A stretch of DNA of 64,000 bases, taken from assembly GCA_029237915.1 (NCBI GenBank), contig JAQWHD010000050.1:79866-143865 (forward strand). Direction: 5' to 3'. The notes under the pieces were generated by a model, which saw only the letters and a program-made list of their open reading frames with translations, was not told the DNA's origin and did not search any database. The stretch comes from Thalassotalea sp. Lineage in GTDB: Bacteria; Pseudomonadota; Gammaproteobacteria; Enterobacterales; Alteromonadaceae. This document shows positions 1 to 8,508 of the stretch, in pieces. A program made the position numbers and the translations under genes. Position 1 is the first letter of the stretch, and each line of letters begins with the position of its first letter.

Positions 1-789
1 GGCATTAAAACTCACCGAATGTCAGAAGATGTTGATATTAAAATCATCCCTAAAAAACTTTTAGCTGAAGTATCAAAAACGCAAAAGAGAAAAGCAAGAA
101 GAGAGCTTCATCAGCAAGTTTTAGATACAATTCATTCGAATGATGTATTCACCATTGAAAGTAAGCCCATCATTTTTGATGAGTACAGATACCAGCAGTT
201 CGACATTCGCTATCCTCAAGCTCATTCAATCGTTCCATGTTTAAGGCCCTTTATTAAATTAGAGCTCATAGAAACTTTATTATATGACGAAGTAAATCAA
301 CGAGAAATTTCTTCATTAACTAATGAAGTAATGCAAGAAGCACCAGAAGTCGAAACAATGGACTTTACTAGCATTATTAGTACGCAGGCTGAAAAACTAG
401 TTTCAATGCTCAGAAGAACCGCTAGCTTCACACGCGATAGTCAAAGGAATGATGATCCTGCTTTAATCCGCCATATTTATGATACCTATTACATTCAACA
501 AGCCAATCACGCGGATATTGAAATAGTAGTACCACTGGTTGCTAAAGTGATAGCTGAAGATGTTACCCGATATGGAAATCAGCATGAAGAATTTGTTGAA
601 AACCCTATTGGTGAGCTAATGTTTGGCTTGCAAATGTTGGAGGAAAATAAGGTATATGAAGAACGATTTAATAAATATGTGGTGCCGATGGTTTATGGCG
701 ATATTATAGTAACCTGGCAAGGCGCATTTAGTGTATTTAAGTTATTTGTGAAACAAGTTTTAAATGAGATTAATAAAAGCAATAGTTAA
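1..789 (+). CDS. AbiEii/AbiGii-type nucleotidyltransferase toxin, 5'-truncated by window edge
   Basis: The frame is open to base 1 with no stop, reading GIKTHRMSEDVDIKI before and across the first ATG at 19. R-x-S-E-D-x-D is the nucleotidyltransferase signature of AbiEii-type toxins, carrying the two metal-binding aspartates, so the ATG at 19 is internal. The upstream K-G-G-T motif would lie in the missing roughly 50 residues. Further in, the I-K-L-E-L segment and the late R-H-I-Y-D-x-Y-Y stretch also fit the family from memory. These proteins are type IV toxins that act in abortive phage resistance, normally encoded just downstream of a winged-helix antitoxin (AbiEi), which would be outside the window. 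Family assignment is fairly sure; toxin activity and the partner are inferred. Confidence 0.72.
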   Translation, partial: GIKTHRMSEDVDIKIIPKKLLAEVSKTQKRKARRELHQQVLDTIHSNDVFTIESKPIIFDEYRYQQFDIRYPQAHSIVPCLRPFIKLELIETLLYDEVNQREISSLTNEVMQEAPEVETMDFTSIISTQAEKLVSMLRRTASFTRDSQRNDDPALIRHIYDTYYIQQANHADIEIVVPLVAKVIAEDVTRYGNQHEEFVENPIGELMFGLQMLEENKVYEERFNKYVVPMVYGDIIVTWQGAFSVFKLFVKQVLNEINKSNS

Positions 790-855
790 ATTATAGGATT
801 TAACTTTTCATATTAGAAATAAGAGGGTTGAATCAATGTAAATCCTAACTAAGAA

Positions 856-888
856 AAAAACATCAGATTAAAGAAATTTGATGTTTTT
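856..888. terminator. Bidirectional terminator hairpin
   Basis: A run of A, then CATCAGATT, loop AAAGA, AATTTGATG, then a run of T; one G-U pair. It lies between the AbiEii-like gene and the convergent outer-membrane gene and has A/T tracts on both sides, so it can end transcription from both. Confidence 0.75.
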
Positions 889-941
889 AATTGCTCCTCG
901 ATAGGTAATCGACTTGGTTAATTAGTCCTGCTTTTTTTATT

Positions 942-2051
942 TTAAAACGCTTGCCCCAATTGCAGGTAAAGGCCATTGTTTCCTGACTCACCTACGGCAA
1001 AATCTAACCTTAATAGTGTTTGGCTTTTTTGATCTAAGGTGTAGCGTGCGCCGACACCCGCCATTGGAAACAAATTATCCTCATTACTTACGTCATCAAA
1101 ATCATCAAATAGTGAGGCAACACCGGTAAATGCTACCATGCCCCACTTAGGGTTTAATCTATAGCGCCCTTCAATCTGCATTACAAAGGCATTTTCCGCG
1201 CTATTTTCACCCGGGGTATAACCGCGCAAGCGCCTGAGTGTAGCTTGTGATGTTTTTGGTGCATCGACAGTTGAAAGTAGGGATAAGTAAATGTACGCTA
1301 ATACGAAGTCGTCAGTAATTGTCTGAAAGTAAGAGTATTGGGTATTGTACGACCAGTAATCAAAGTCACTGGCAAAGGCTTCATCAAACTTAGTTGCAGA
1401 GAATTCAAGGTAAGAGCCTGAGCTAGGATTCATTACCAAATCGCGAGAGTCATAGGTAATGTTTAAGCCTAAGCCGCCACTGTAAACTTCGCCAATATCA
1501 AATTCAGACATAATGATCTCAGTTGGAGCATCAGCCGCTTGCGGGTCTAAATTTGTATACACATAACTGCCACCAATAAACCACAGCGAGTCGCCAATGC
1601 GCTGTTGATAACGACCATAGTAAAGCTCAAATGTTGTGGTTAATGACGCCGGGCCTTGGCCTAAATAATCGTCGTAGTCATTATTGGTTTCTGAAAGCAT
1701 ACCAACCATTAGCGCCCGTTTAGTGTTGTTATCCCAATAAGCGCGGTTATATAGCAAACCAACCGAAGAGTCGGTATCTGAATAGGTAGCAGAAGCACCA
1801 GCAATAGACACTGGCGATAATTCATCGTATTTTTTTATGTAATTAGCACTAATACCACCAGAAAAACCAAGCTTAGGGCTGTTACTTATTTTCGGAGCGA
1901 TTAACCATTTACCGTCAGATAAGCTGGGCGTTGTATCCTTTTCTGATGTGTTATTTTCTTCTGTAGTTGTAGTCGTATCTGTTGCCGCAAAGGCAGGGGC
2001 TAAGGCAACGAAAAGAGCAAATGATAAAGTAGAAAGTATTTTGCAGGTCAT
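942..2051 (-). CDS. Barrel-only Omp85 (BamA/TamA-like) outer-membrane protein
   Basis: A 369-residue precursor with a Sec signal peptide (about residues 1-22, ending A-F-A-A), a short Thr/Glu-rich linker of about 25 residues, then a beta-barrel of alternating hydrophobic strands ending in F. L-R-G-Y-T-P-G-E near residue 280 matches the conserved R-G-Y/F motif of the Omp85 barrel lid loop. There is no room for POTRA domains, so it resembles the POTRA-less Omp85 group rather than BamA or TamA. Its substrate or partner cannot be read from the sequence. It follows the cytochrome b561 gene but is separated from it by a strong terminator, so it is probably its own unit. Confidence 0.78.
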   Translation of the reverse strand: MTCKILSTLSFALFVALAPAFAATDTTTTTEENNTSEKDTTPSLSDGKWLIAPKISNSPKLGFSGGISANYIKKYDELSPVSIAGASATYSDTDSSVGLLYNRAYWDNNTKRALMVGMLSETNNDYDDYLGQGPASLTTTFELYYGRYQQRIGDSLWFIGGSYVYTNLDPQAADAPTEIIMSEFDIGEVYSGGLGLNITYDSRDLVMNPSSGSYLEFSATKFDEAFASDFDYWSYNTQYSYFQTITDDFVLAYIYLSLLSTVDAPKTSQATLRRLRGYTPGENSAENAFVMQIEGRYRLNPKWGMVAFTGVASLFDDFDDVSNEDNLFPMAGVGARYTLDQKSQTLLRLDFAVGESGNNGLYLQLGQAF

Positions 2052-2101
2052 AGAAATAACAACTCGTATTTATTGGATTAATTAAACAACTTTAAAATGC
2101 T

Positions 2102-2138
2102 AAAAACAAAAAAACGATAGTCGCAAACTCGACTATCG
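2102..2138 (-). terminator. Rho-independent terminator after cytochrome b561
   Basis: A perfect 9-bp stem (CGATAGTCG / CGACTATCG, loop CAAACT on the + strand) followed on the minus strand by a T-rich run. It lies 50 bases past the stop of the cytochrome b561 gene. Confidence 0.88.
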
Positions 2139-2186
2139 CTTGATTAAGTGTACATCATCTTTAAGTGCAAGATAATTTAATTGCAC

Positions 2187-2717
2187 TTATTTTAACTTGC
2201 CCCACATTCTTCGTAATGTATCGTCTTTCAATATGTAGTGATGAAAGAATGATGCACTAATATGCGCAGCTAATAATACATAGCAGGCTATTTCTAAGAA
2301 TGAATGAAAATCAAGCGCCATAATGTAAAGGCCCATATTACGCTCTTCAAAGCCAGGGATCGTAAATAAGTTAAACACTACAGTTTCACGCGCACGGGCA
2401 AGGTTAATAAGGAAACCTGAAATTGGCATAAGCAGTAATATTGCGTACAGGGCCATATGTGCCATATGGGCGATAAATTTTTCAAATTTTGTACCTAAAC
2501 CTTCTGGCTTGCCAAACCAAGCCATTAATACGATCCGGCCAAAATATAAAAAGAATACTGTCATACCAAATGATTGGTGTAATTTCATCGCCTCGGATGA
2601 ACCTGCATATGAGTCGTACATCATTAATGCTAATGCAGTTACAAACGCGAATGCCGATAGATGGTGTACTATACGGTTTGCTGAGCTAAATTCTTTTACT
2701 GGGATCCAAACTTTCAT
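2187..2717 (-). CDS. Cytochrome b561-family membrane protein
   Basis: A 176-residue protein with four predicted membrane helices and histidines placed as in di-heme b561 proteins: V-H-H-L-S near residue 18, K-L-H-Q-S near 46, histidines near 84-87, F-H-S-F-L near 137 and A-A-H-I near 151. The family moves electrons between quinol and periplasmic or membrane partners. It lies 121 bases downstream of nrfA on the same strand, with no terminator between them that I can see, and is followed by a strong one. It may therefore pass quinol electrons to the nitrite reductase; that role is inferred from position only. It could also serve another redox partner. Confidence 0.85.
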   Translation of the reverse strand: MKVWIPVKEFSSANRIVHHLSAFAFVTALALMMYDSYAGSSEAMKLHQSFGMTVFFLYFGRIVLMAWFGKPEGLGTKFEKFIAHMAHMALYAILLLMPISGFLINLARARETVVFNLFTIPGFEERNMGLYIMALDFHSFLEIACYVLLAAHISASFFHHYILKDDTLRRMWGKLK

Positions 2718-2838
2718 TGAATGTGCCTCTATAAATCTTCATTTCCTGACAAAACGGTTACTATTGTTGTCAGATTAAGTAGGGTGACGATGCCACCCAT
2801 GGTTTAATATTTTTAATTATTGAGTTGATTACTATTAA

Positions 2839-4356
2839 TTAATAGTCAGCTCGTTTGGTTATTTCAGGAGGCATAGAGCCAACAATATGACCAGGATTAA
2901 TCATTTCTGGTGCTGGCGGAATTGTCGCTTCGGTGGTGAGTTTTACTTCAATACCGTAATGCTCAGCAGATTCTTTCAGTAATACTTGGCCTTCTTTAGC
3001 TAGCTTAATTGCGTCTGCAAGAACGCGCCAAGCTTCTCTAGGGCTGTGAATCCCTGATGAGTTTTCTGCGCCAACAAAGTCCCATCGCATACTTGCACGG
3101 CGATGCATTTCAAGCGCTGGTTGAATTGCTTTTGAAATAGCAACTTCTTGTTCTTGGCTATCACTGATTTTTTCAAAATCTGGCTTTTTAGCTAAATCAT
3201 CACGAACCTTTTTAATGTCTTCAATTAACACTAAGATGGCTTTTTCAGCATCGTTTAACTCTTTTACAGTATAACGTTGTACATCACGTACCATGGCTCT
3301 AATTTGTTTCTCACTTTGGTCATCATGACAACTCTTACAAGCGGTAAGCTCATTGAGTGGCGACTCTAAGTTATGGTTGGTTAATTGCTTACCATCAACG
3401 GTCTTTTCTGGCATATGACAATCTACACAGGTAACACCATCGCGAGTGTGACGACCACTTGAGGTCATCTCTGTTTCTGGATGCTGCATTTTAAGCATTG
3501 GCGCTTTAGTGGTTTTATGAGTCCAATCTTGTTTAAAGCTGCCACTTGCACGAGCATTATCGTAATACTCTTCGATCATCTCGACTTTTAAAGGCTTGTC
3601 TTTTGGCCAATTAGACCAAGGGAAAGTTAGCTCTTTATTTTTACCTTTAAAGTAGTATTCAACGTGACATTGTTGACAGACATGATTACGCATATCTTCT
3701 TGGCTCGATTTAAGTCCGTGTTTTGCATCTGCTTCATAACCACGACCAACCATGGCATTTATGTAAGCTGGGCGAGTAACACGTAAACTCATATCATCTG
3801 GTGCATGACAATCGGCACAGGTACTGCCCATTTCTGAGCCATGGATACCTTCACCATGCTCTTCTTTTAACTTAGCAACTGTATCCCAATAAGGTGTACG
3901 GTTAAATTCTTGCCAGCCCATTTCACGAACCAGCTCGGGTACCCAGCCACTATGACAATTCATACAAGCACCAGGTTGACCATTGAATTTGGCAAAGCCA
4001 TGAGAATTTAAAAACTCTTTGTCGTTACGCTTAGTTTCGTATTGATCTATTTGGGTATAGTAATGACCACGCTCTTCATTGAAATCAACTGCAAAGGCAT
4101 AGCCAGCCCAAAGTTCGGTAAGTTGCGGAAAACGAATCAACTTACTGTAAGGTGTATTACCACCGTATTCGGTAGGTTTAGAGGTATCTTTCATCATCAT
4201 GTACATTTCAACATGTTCAGGGTAGTCCTTACCCCAAGAGCGAATTGTAGGATCGGCATCGGAAAGTTTGCTTTTTTCGGTAGTCGCGATTGATGGTAAA
4301 GCTAAAGCACTTAGTAATGTGACAATAAGTATTGATATCAACGTGGTAGATTTCAT
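2839..4356 (-). CDS. nrfA: Ammonia-forming pentaheme cytochrome c nitrite reductase
   Basis: A 505-residue periplasmic enzyme with a Sec signal peptide (residues 1-25). It reduces nitrite to ammonia with six electrons. Five heme motifs are visible: CMNCH (131-135), CADCH (180-184), CQQCH (227-231), CVDCH (310-314) and CKSCH (340-344). H-V-E-Y-Y-F after the third motif is the NrfA calcium/active-site tyrosine signature. R96 (in E-E-R-G-H-Y-Y) and H292 (in Q-H-P-E) fit the catalytic Arg and His. The first heme is CXXCH, whereas Escherichia coli NrfA has CXXCK with lysine as the iron ligand, so this belongs to the His-ligated variant. An FNR box lies upstream, and a cytochrome b561 gene follows. 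Confidence 0.93.
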   Translation of the reverse strand: MKSTTLISILIVTLLSALALPSIATTEKSKLSDADPTIRSWGKDYPEHVEMYMMMKDTSKPTEYGGNTPYSKLIRFPQLTELWAGYAFAVDFNEERGHYYTQIDQYETKRNDKEFLNSHGFAKFNGQPGACMNCHSGWVPELVREMGWQEFNRTPYWDTVAKLKEEHGEGIHGSEMGSTCADCHAPDDMSLRVTRPAYINAMVGRGYEADAKHGLKSSQEDMRNHVCQQCHVEYYFKGKNKELTFPWSNWPKDKPLKVEMIEEYYDNARASGSFKQDWTHKTTKAPMLKMQHPETEMTSSGRHTRDGVTCVDCHMPEKTVDGKQLTNHNLESPLNELTACKSCHDDQSEKQIRAMVRDVQRYTVKELNDAEKAILVLIEDIKKVRDDLAKKPDFEKISDSQEQEVAISKAIQPALEMHRRASMRWDFVGAENSSGIHSPREAWRVLADAIKLAKEGQVLLKESAEHYGIEVKLTTEATIPPAPEMINPGHIVGSMPPEITKRADY

Positions 4357-4474
4357 GTAAAACCCGTACTATTTTTAATGTTGTATTAAGTTTATACGCA
4401 GAGTTAAAAATGAACAAGTTACAGTTTGTAATCGGTTAACTATAGGAATTATAAGGATATTGTTTGTGTGTTAA

Positions 4475-4520
4475 ATTGTAATTAGAGCTATTCATTGTCT
4501 TGATTATTGATATAAATCAA
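4475..4520 (-). promoter_or_regulatory. FNR-type anaerobic activator site and candidate -10 for nrfA
   Basis: TTGATATAAATCAA at 4507-4520 matches the FNR consensus TTGATnnnnATCAA exactly; CRP-like regulators can bind related sites. On the minus strand, TACAAT (4480-4475) is a candidate -10. The start point it implies puts the box about 45 bases upstream, close to the class II position near -41.5. nrfA begins about 120 bases further downstream. The box is seen directly; the promoter is inferred. Confidence 0.72.
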
Positions 4521-4643
4521 GGCGAGTAATGTAAGTTTAGCTATTATTTTTTGCCCATTTTGTTATGAGGTTTAAGTGGATTGATAATGGCTATTTAACC
4601 CGAAAAAATAAACAAAAAATTAATCGACTTACCATCACTTACT

Positions 4644-4672
4644 TTCACCATAGATGAGCTTTCTGCTATACT
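4644..4672 (+). promoter_or_regulatory. Candidate sigma-70 promoter for rhlE
   Basis: TTCACC, 17-base spacer, TATACT, about 100 bases before the rhlE start. The rest of the 414-base gap between nrfA and rhlE is AT-rich and holds only the FNR region described separately. Confidence 0.4.
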
Positions 4673-4770
4673 TCAGCTCTTTGATTTCCCTCATTATCTT
4701 AGAAGCGTTTTTACGTTTTAAAAGATCATTATTATTTTAGATGGCATTGATTATTTGCCAGAGGCTTTGT

Positions 4771-5955
4771 ATGTCATTTTCAACACTTGGGTTATCAACA
4801 CCTATTTTAGATGCGATAGCTGAACTCGGTTATAGCAAACCAACCGATATCCAGAAAAATGCGATACCAGCTATCTTATCTGGTAAAGATGTTGTTGCTG
4901 CAGCGCAAACCGGTACCGGTAAAACTGCAAGTTTTGTCCTACCTATACTGGAACAGTTTAACCAAGATAGAACACTGCGTGGCAAACGCATCCGCGCCCT
5001 TATTCTTACGCCTACGCGTGAGCTTGCCGTTCAAGTTGAAGCGAGTATTGTGCAATACAGTAAAAACTTAGATATAAGCTCTATGGCGATGTATGGCGGC
5101 ACAGATATAGACGAGCAAAAGCAGCGTTTAATTTGGGGCGTAGATATAATTGTCGCTACTCCTGGTCGTTTATTAGATATGGCGCATCAACGGGCATTAC
5201 ATTTTGACGAACTTGAAGTACTTGTTCTCGATGAAGCCGATAGAATGCTTGATATGGGCTTTATTGAAGACATTAATAAAATCATTGAACGTTTACCACC
5301 GCATCGTCAAAATTTATTATTTTCAGCCACTATTTCTGATGAAGTGCGCAATCTTGCTCGCCGCACGATAAATAGACCGGTCGAAATAACCATAGGTAAA
5401 AATAGCGCATCAAAACCTAAAATTGAGCAGTGGTTAGTCACTGTCGATAAAGATAGAAAGTCAGCGTTACTAAGTCATTTAATTGTTGAGCAAGAATGGC
5501 AGCAGGCGCTAATATTTATTGAAACCAAACATGGCGCAGCAAAATTAGTAAGCCAATTAGAAAAACGCGGTATTGCTGCGGAGTCTTTACATGGCGGCCG
5601 AACCCAGCAGGTACGCGAGCAAATATTAAGCGAGTTTAAATCAGGTAAAATCAAATTCTTAGTTTCTACTGGTATTGCTGCTCGTGGTATTGATATTGGT
5701 GAGTTAACTCGAGTGGTTAATTACGATTTACCTGATCAAGTAGATGATTATATTCACCGTATCGGACGTACTGGCCGTGCTGGCGCTGAAGGTGAAGCGG
5801 TTTCGTTTGTTGCCAAAGATAACTTTAGAAACCTTTGTGCAATCGAAAGTCGTTTAGGGCATGTCATTGAGCGTAAAGAGTTTGCCGATTTTCCGGTAAG
5901 AAAAACAGTTCCGGTTTCTATTTTAAACTACGTACCTAAAAACAAACGTACCTAA
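4771..5955 (+). CDS. rhlE: DEAD-box ATP-dependent RNA helicase RhlE
   Basis: A 394-residue helicase core. In order: Q-motif region after G-Y-S-K-P-T-D-I-Q, motif I AQTGTGKT, Ia PTRELA, Ib TPGR, II DEAD, III SAT, V STGIAARGIDI, VI HRIGRTGRAG. It unwinds RNA duplexes in ribosome assembly and RNA decay. The start chosen is the ATG preceded by AGAGG six bases upstream and matching the family N-terminus (M-S-F-S-T-L-G-L). An upstream in-frame ATG at 4741 would add ten residues without a better ribosome site. The basic C-terminal tail found in many RhlE proteins is almost absent. A 16-bp tandem duplication spans the stop codon. Confidence 0.92.
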   Translation: MSFSTLGLSTPILDAIAELGYSKPTDIQKNAIPAILSGKDVVAAAQTGTGKTASFVLPILEQFNQDRTLRGKRIRALILTPTRELAVQVEASIVQYSKNLDISSMAMYGGTDIDEQKQRLIWGVDIIVATPGRLLDMAHQRALHFDELEVLVLDEADRMLDMGFIEDINKIIERLPPHRQNLLFSATISDEVRNLARRTINRPVEITIGKNSASKPKIEQWLVTVDKDRKSALLSHLIVEQEWQQALIFIETKHGAAKLVSQLEKRGIAAESLHGGRTQQVREQILSEFKSGKIKFLVSTGIAARGIDIGELTRVVNYDLPDQVDDYIHRIGRTGRAGAEGEAVSFVAKDNFRNLCAIESRLGHVIERKEFADFPVRKTVPVSILNYVPKNKRT

Positions 5956-5962
5956 AAACAAA
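5931..5962. repeat. 16-bp tandem duplication across the rhlE stop codon
   Basis: Two exact adjacent copies of CGTACCTAAAAACAAA. The first copy encodes the last residues; the second supplies the stop. Removing one copy still gives a stop two codons after K-N-K, so the effect on the protein is one residue. Confidence 0.9.
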
Positions 5963-6000
5963 CGCAGCTAAGAATAAATCTAGGAAGCTAATTAATATCA

Positions 6001-6039
6001 ATCAGCCTAATAATTAAACTTCGTGTTTATTAGGCTGAT
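6001..6039. terminator. Terminator-like hairpin between convergent rhlE and MAPEG genes
   Basis: A perfect 13-bp stem (ATCAGCCTAATAA / TTATTAGGCTGAT) with a 13-base interior that includes TTCG. No clear T tract on either side, so the mechanism is uncertain, but the convergent position suits transcription termination. Confidence 0.6.
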
Positions 6040-6058
6040 GTATAATTAGGTTTTACCG

Positions 6059-6448
6059 TTAAACGGCCAGCACAAACATCGCAATACAACACGTTAGGGC
6101 GGCGCCCCAAGACATAGATCGTAATGTCGCTTTATCACTAATATACAAGTAAATGTAAAGTAGGCGAAAACCGACAAAGCTTATTGCTAAAATATCTAAA
6201 GTTACTTGTTCAACACCCGTTTGATGCGCAATGATCACTGCAGCAATAAATAGCGGTAGAGATTCTAAGGTATTCTTCTCTGCCCATAAGGCACGTTGGC
6301 CATTACCTGTTAGCTTAGCTAGGTAGTTACGGGGGGCGTTATTATCGTAGTTTTTGGGATCCGAGTCGCTAGATAAAAATTTGGCAAAACCGATTGCCAC
6401 TAAAGGCAATAAACAGCCGGCTAATACACACCAATAGGCTATAGTCAT
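6059..6448 (-). CDS. MAPEG family membrane protein
   Basis: A 129-residue protein with four hydrophobic helices. The segment N-G-Q-R-A-L-W-A-E-K-N-T-L-E-S-L-P matches the MAPEG (glutathione/eicosanoid metabolism) family core, where Arg, Asn and Glu contact glutathione in studied members. Bacterial members of this short type are of unknown function, and a glutathione-dependent activity here is only inferred from family. It stands alone, convergent with rhlE and divergent from the ABC exporter. Confidence 0.8.
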   Translation of the reverse strand: MTIAYWCVLAGCLLPLVAIGFAKFLSSDSDPKNYDNNAPRNYLAKLTGNGQRALWAEKNTLESLPLFIAAVIIAHQTGVEQVTLDILAISFVGFRLLYIYLYISDKATLRSMSWGAALTCCIAMFVLAV

Positions 6449-6617
6449 ATTTTTCCTTAGGATAAATTTTGTTACGTTTTTTAATAGTCTTTCTTACACA
6501 AGTTTTAAGTAAATGATTTACACTTCAATAAGTAATAATCTATTTGCTATCAGTTTAAATTATCAGGTTTGTAACTGAATAAAAATTTTATTTTCACTAA
6601 ATTTTATCGAGATCTTC

Positions 6618-8459
6618 ATGTTTAAACGTTTCGAGTCTTGGGTAAGTGCCTTTCCTGAGCAAAAATCTGGCCAAGAGCATCAGCCCGCCCCTAAGGGGAT
6701 TTATGCTTTTTGTCGTCACTATACCCGTGGCTTTGAAATTCCAATAATTTTGATGTCATTAACCACCGCCTGTTTGGCTATTATAGAAGTATCACTGTTT
6801 GGCTTTATGGGCAACTTAGTCGACTTACTTGTTAGTAGCGACCCCGAAACATTCTTTGCTGAGCAGGGCGGACATTTACTGCAAATGGCCTTTCTGGTGT
6901 TAGTGGTTATTCCTGCTTTAGTTTTATTGCACGCATTGGTTTTGTATCAAGGCATATTGGGTAACTATCCAATGGCTATTCGCTGGATTGCTCACCGTTA
7001 TTTATTAAAGCAAAGTGTGTCTTTCTATCAAAATGATTTTGCTGGTCGTATTGCCACCAAAGTAATGCAGACATCACTGGCTGTGCGTGAAACTGTGACT
7101 AAATTACTTGATGTATTAGTTTATATTGGTGTGTATTTCACCTCAATGATAGTGATGATGGCAAACGCAGACTTTCGCTTGTTGTTGCCTATGCTGATTT
7201 GGCTAGTGGCATATATCGCATTACAGTTAACCTTTATTCCGAGACTAAAAAGGATCTCAACCGAGCAAGCTGACGCGCGTTCAACTATGACGGGGCGTAT
7301 TGTTGACAGCTACACCAACATTGCCACGGTAAAATTATTTGCCCATACCGATAAAGAAGCTGAATACGCAAAAGATAGTATGGATACTTTTTTACAAACG
7401 GTTTATAAACAAATGCGCTTGGTTACTGGCATTAATGTTAGCGTGCAAGTTATAAACTATGTATTGATATTTACCATCAGCGCCATTTCAATTTGGTTGT
7501 GGACTAGCTCTGCCATTACCGTTGGCGCTATTGCGATAGCCATCACTTTAGTACTGCGTTTAAGTAGTATGTCGCAATGGGTTATGTGGGAGGTAAGTTC
7601 ATTATTTGAAAACATAGGTACAGTGGCCGATGGCATGAATACCTTATCTAAGCCAATTGAAATTACCGATGATAAAGGTGCGCCTAAGTTAGTTGTAGAG
7701 CAAGGTAGTATAGATTTTAATAACGTTAGTTTTCATTATGGTGAAGACATCGGCGTAATTGATAAACTGGATTTAAATATTAAAGCCGGTGAAAAAATCG
7801 GTTTAGTTGGCCGCTCTGGTGCGGGTAAGTCAACATTAGTTAATTTGCTAATGCGTTTCTATGATGTTGAGCAGGGCGCGGTAGAAATAGACAAGCAAGA
7901 TATTAGTAAAGTGCAGCAAGATTCACTACGTGAGCACATAGGTATGGTGACACAAGATACTTCATTACTGCATCGCTCGGTTCGAGAAAATATTTTATAC
8001 GGCAACCCAAGTGCTAGTGAAGAACAATTATTAAAAGCGATTAATGATGCTGAGGCGTCAGTGTTTATTGATAATTTAACCGACCCGCATGGCAATAAAG
8101 GCTTAGATGCACAAGTAGGTGAGCGTGGGGTCAAACTTTCCGGTGGCCAACGCCAACGTATTGCAATTGCGCGAGTATTACTTAAAAATGCACCTATTTT
8201 ATTGCTTGATGAAGCAACGTCAGCACTCGATTCTGAAGTAGAGGCGGCAATACAAGAAAGTTTGTACACTCTAATGCAAGGTAAAACTGTGATTGCTATT
8301 GCTCACCGTTTATCCACGATTGCGGCAATGGATAGATTAATTGTGTTAGATGAGGGGAAAATTGTAGAGCAGGGGAGCCATCAAGAATTAATTAAAGCCG
8401 ATGGTATTTACGCTCACCTGTGGGCACATCAAACCGGTGGTTTCTTAGGTGTTGATTAG
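6618..8459 (+). CDS. ABC exporter half-transporter, MsbA/multidrug type
   Basis: A 613-residue fused transporter. An N-terminal region of about 340 residues has six membrane helices, then a nucleotide-binding domain follows with Walker A GRSGAGKST, the Q-loop (T-Q-D-T), signature LSGGQRQR, Walker B ILLLDEATSALDSE, and the H-loop in AHRLSTI. It should work as a homodimer in the inner membrane exporting lipids, peptides or drugs. The N-terminus has an extra cytoplasmic stretch of about 35 residues before the first helix. The substrate is not identifiable, and the neighbours are unrelated, so the unit is probably monocistronic or shared with the following M14 gene. Confidence 0.88.
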   Translation: MFKRFESWVSAFPEQKSGQEHQPAPKGIYAFCRHYTRGFEIPIILMSLTTACLAIIEVSLFGFMGNLVDLLVSSDPETFFAEQGGHLLQMAFLVLVVIPALVLLHALVLYQGILGNYPMAIRWIAHRYLLKQSVSFYQNDFAGRIATKVMQTSLAVRETVTKLLDVLVYIGVYFTSMIVMMANADFRLLLPMLIWLVAYIALQLTFIPRLKRISTEQADARSTMTGRIVDSYTNIATVKLFAHTDKEAEYAKDSMDTFLQTVYKQMRLVTGINVSVQVINYVLIFTISAISIWLWTSSAITVGAIAIAITLVLRLSSMSQWVMWEVSSLFENIGTVADGMNTLSKPIEITDDKGAPKLVVEQGSIDFNNVSFHYGEDIGVIDKLDLNIKAGEKIGLVGRSGAGKSTLVNLLMRFYDVEQGAVEIDKQDISKVQQDSLREHIGMVTQDTSLLHRSVRENILYGNPSASEEQLLKAINDAEASVFIDNLTDPHGNKGLDAQVGERGVKLSGGQRQRIAIARVLLKNAPILLLDEATSALDSEVEAAIQESLYTLMQGKTVIAIAHRLSTIAAMDRLIVLDEGKIVEQGSHQELIKADGIYAHLWAHQTGGFLGVD

Positions 8460-8508
8460 CCTCTGTAGTAAAATAATAAAAATAGCATAAAAATTAGTAT
8501 AAAAATAA

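Noticed and set aside
4741..4770. Longer RhlE start (ten extra residues)
   Set aside because: The downstream ATG has an AGAGG site at the right distance and the family N-terminus.
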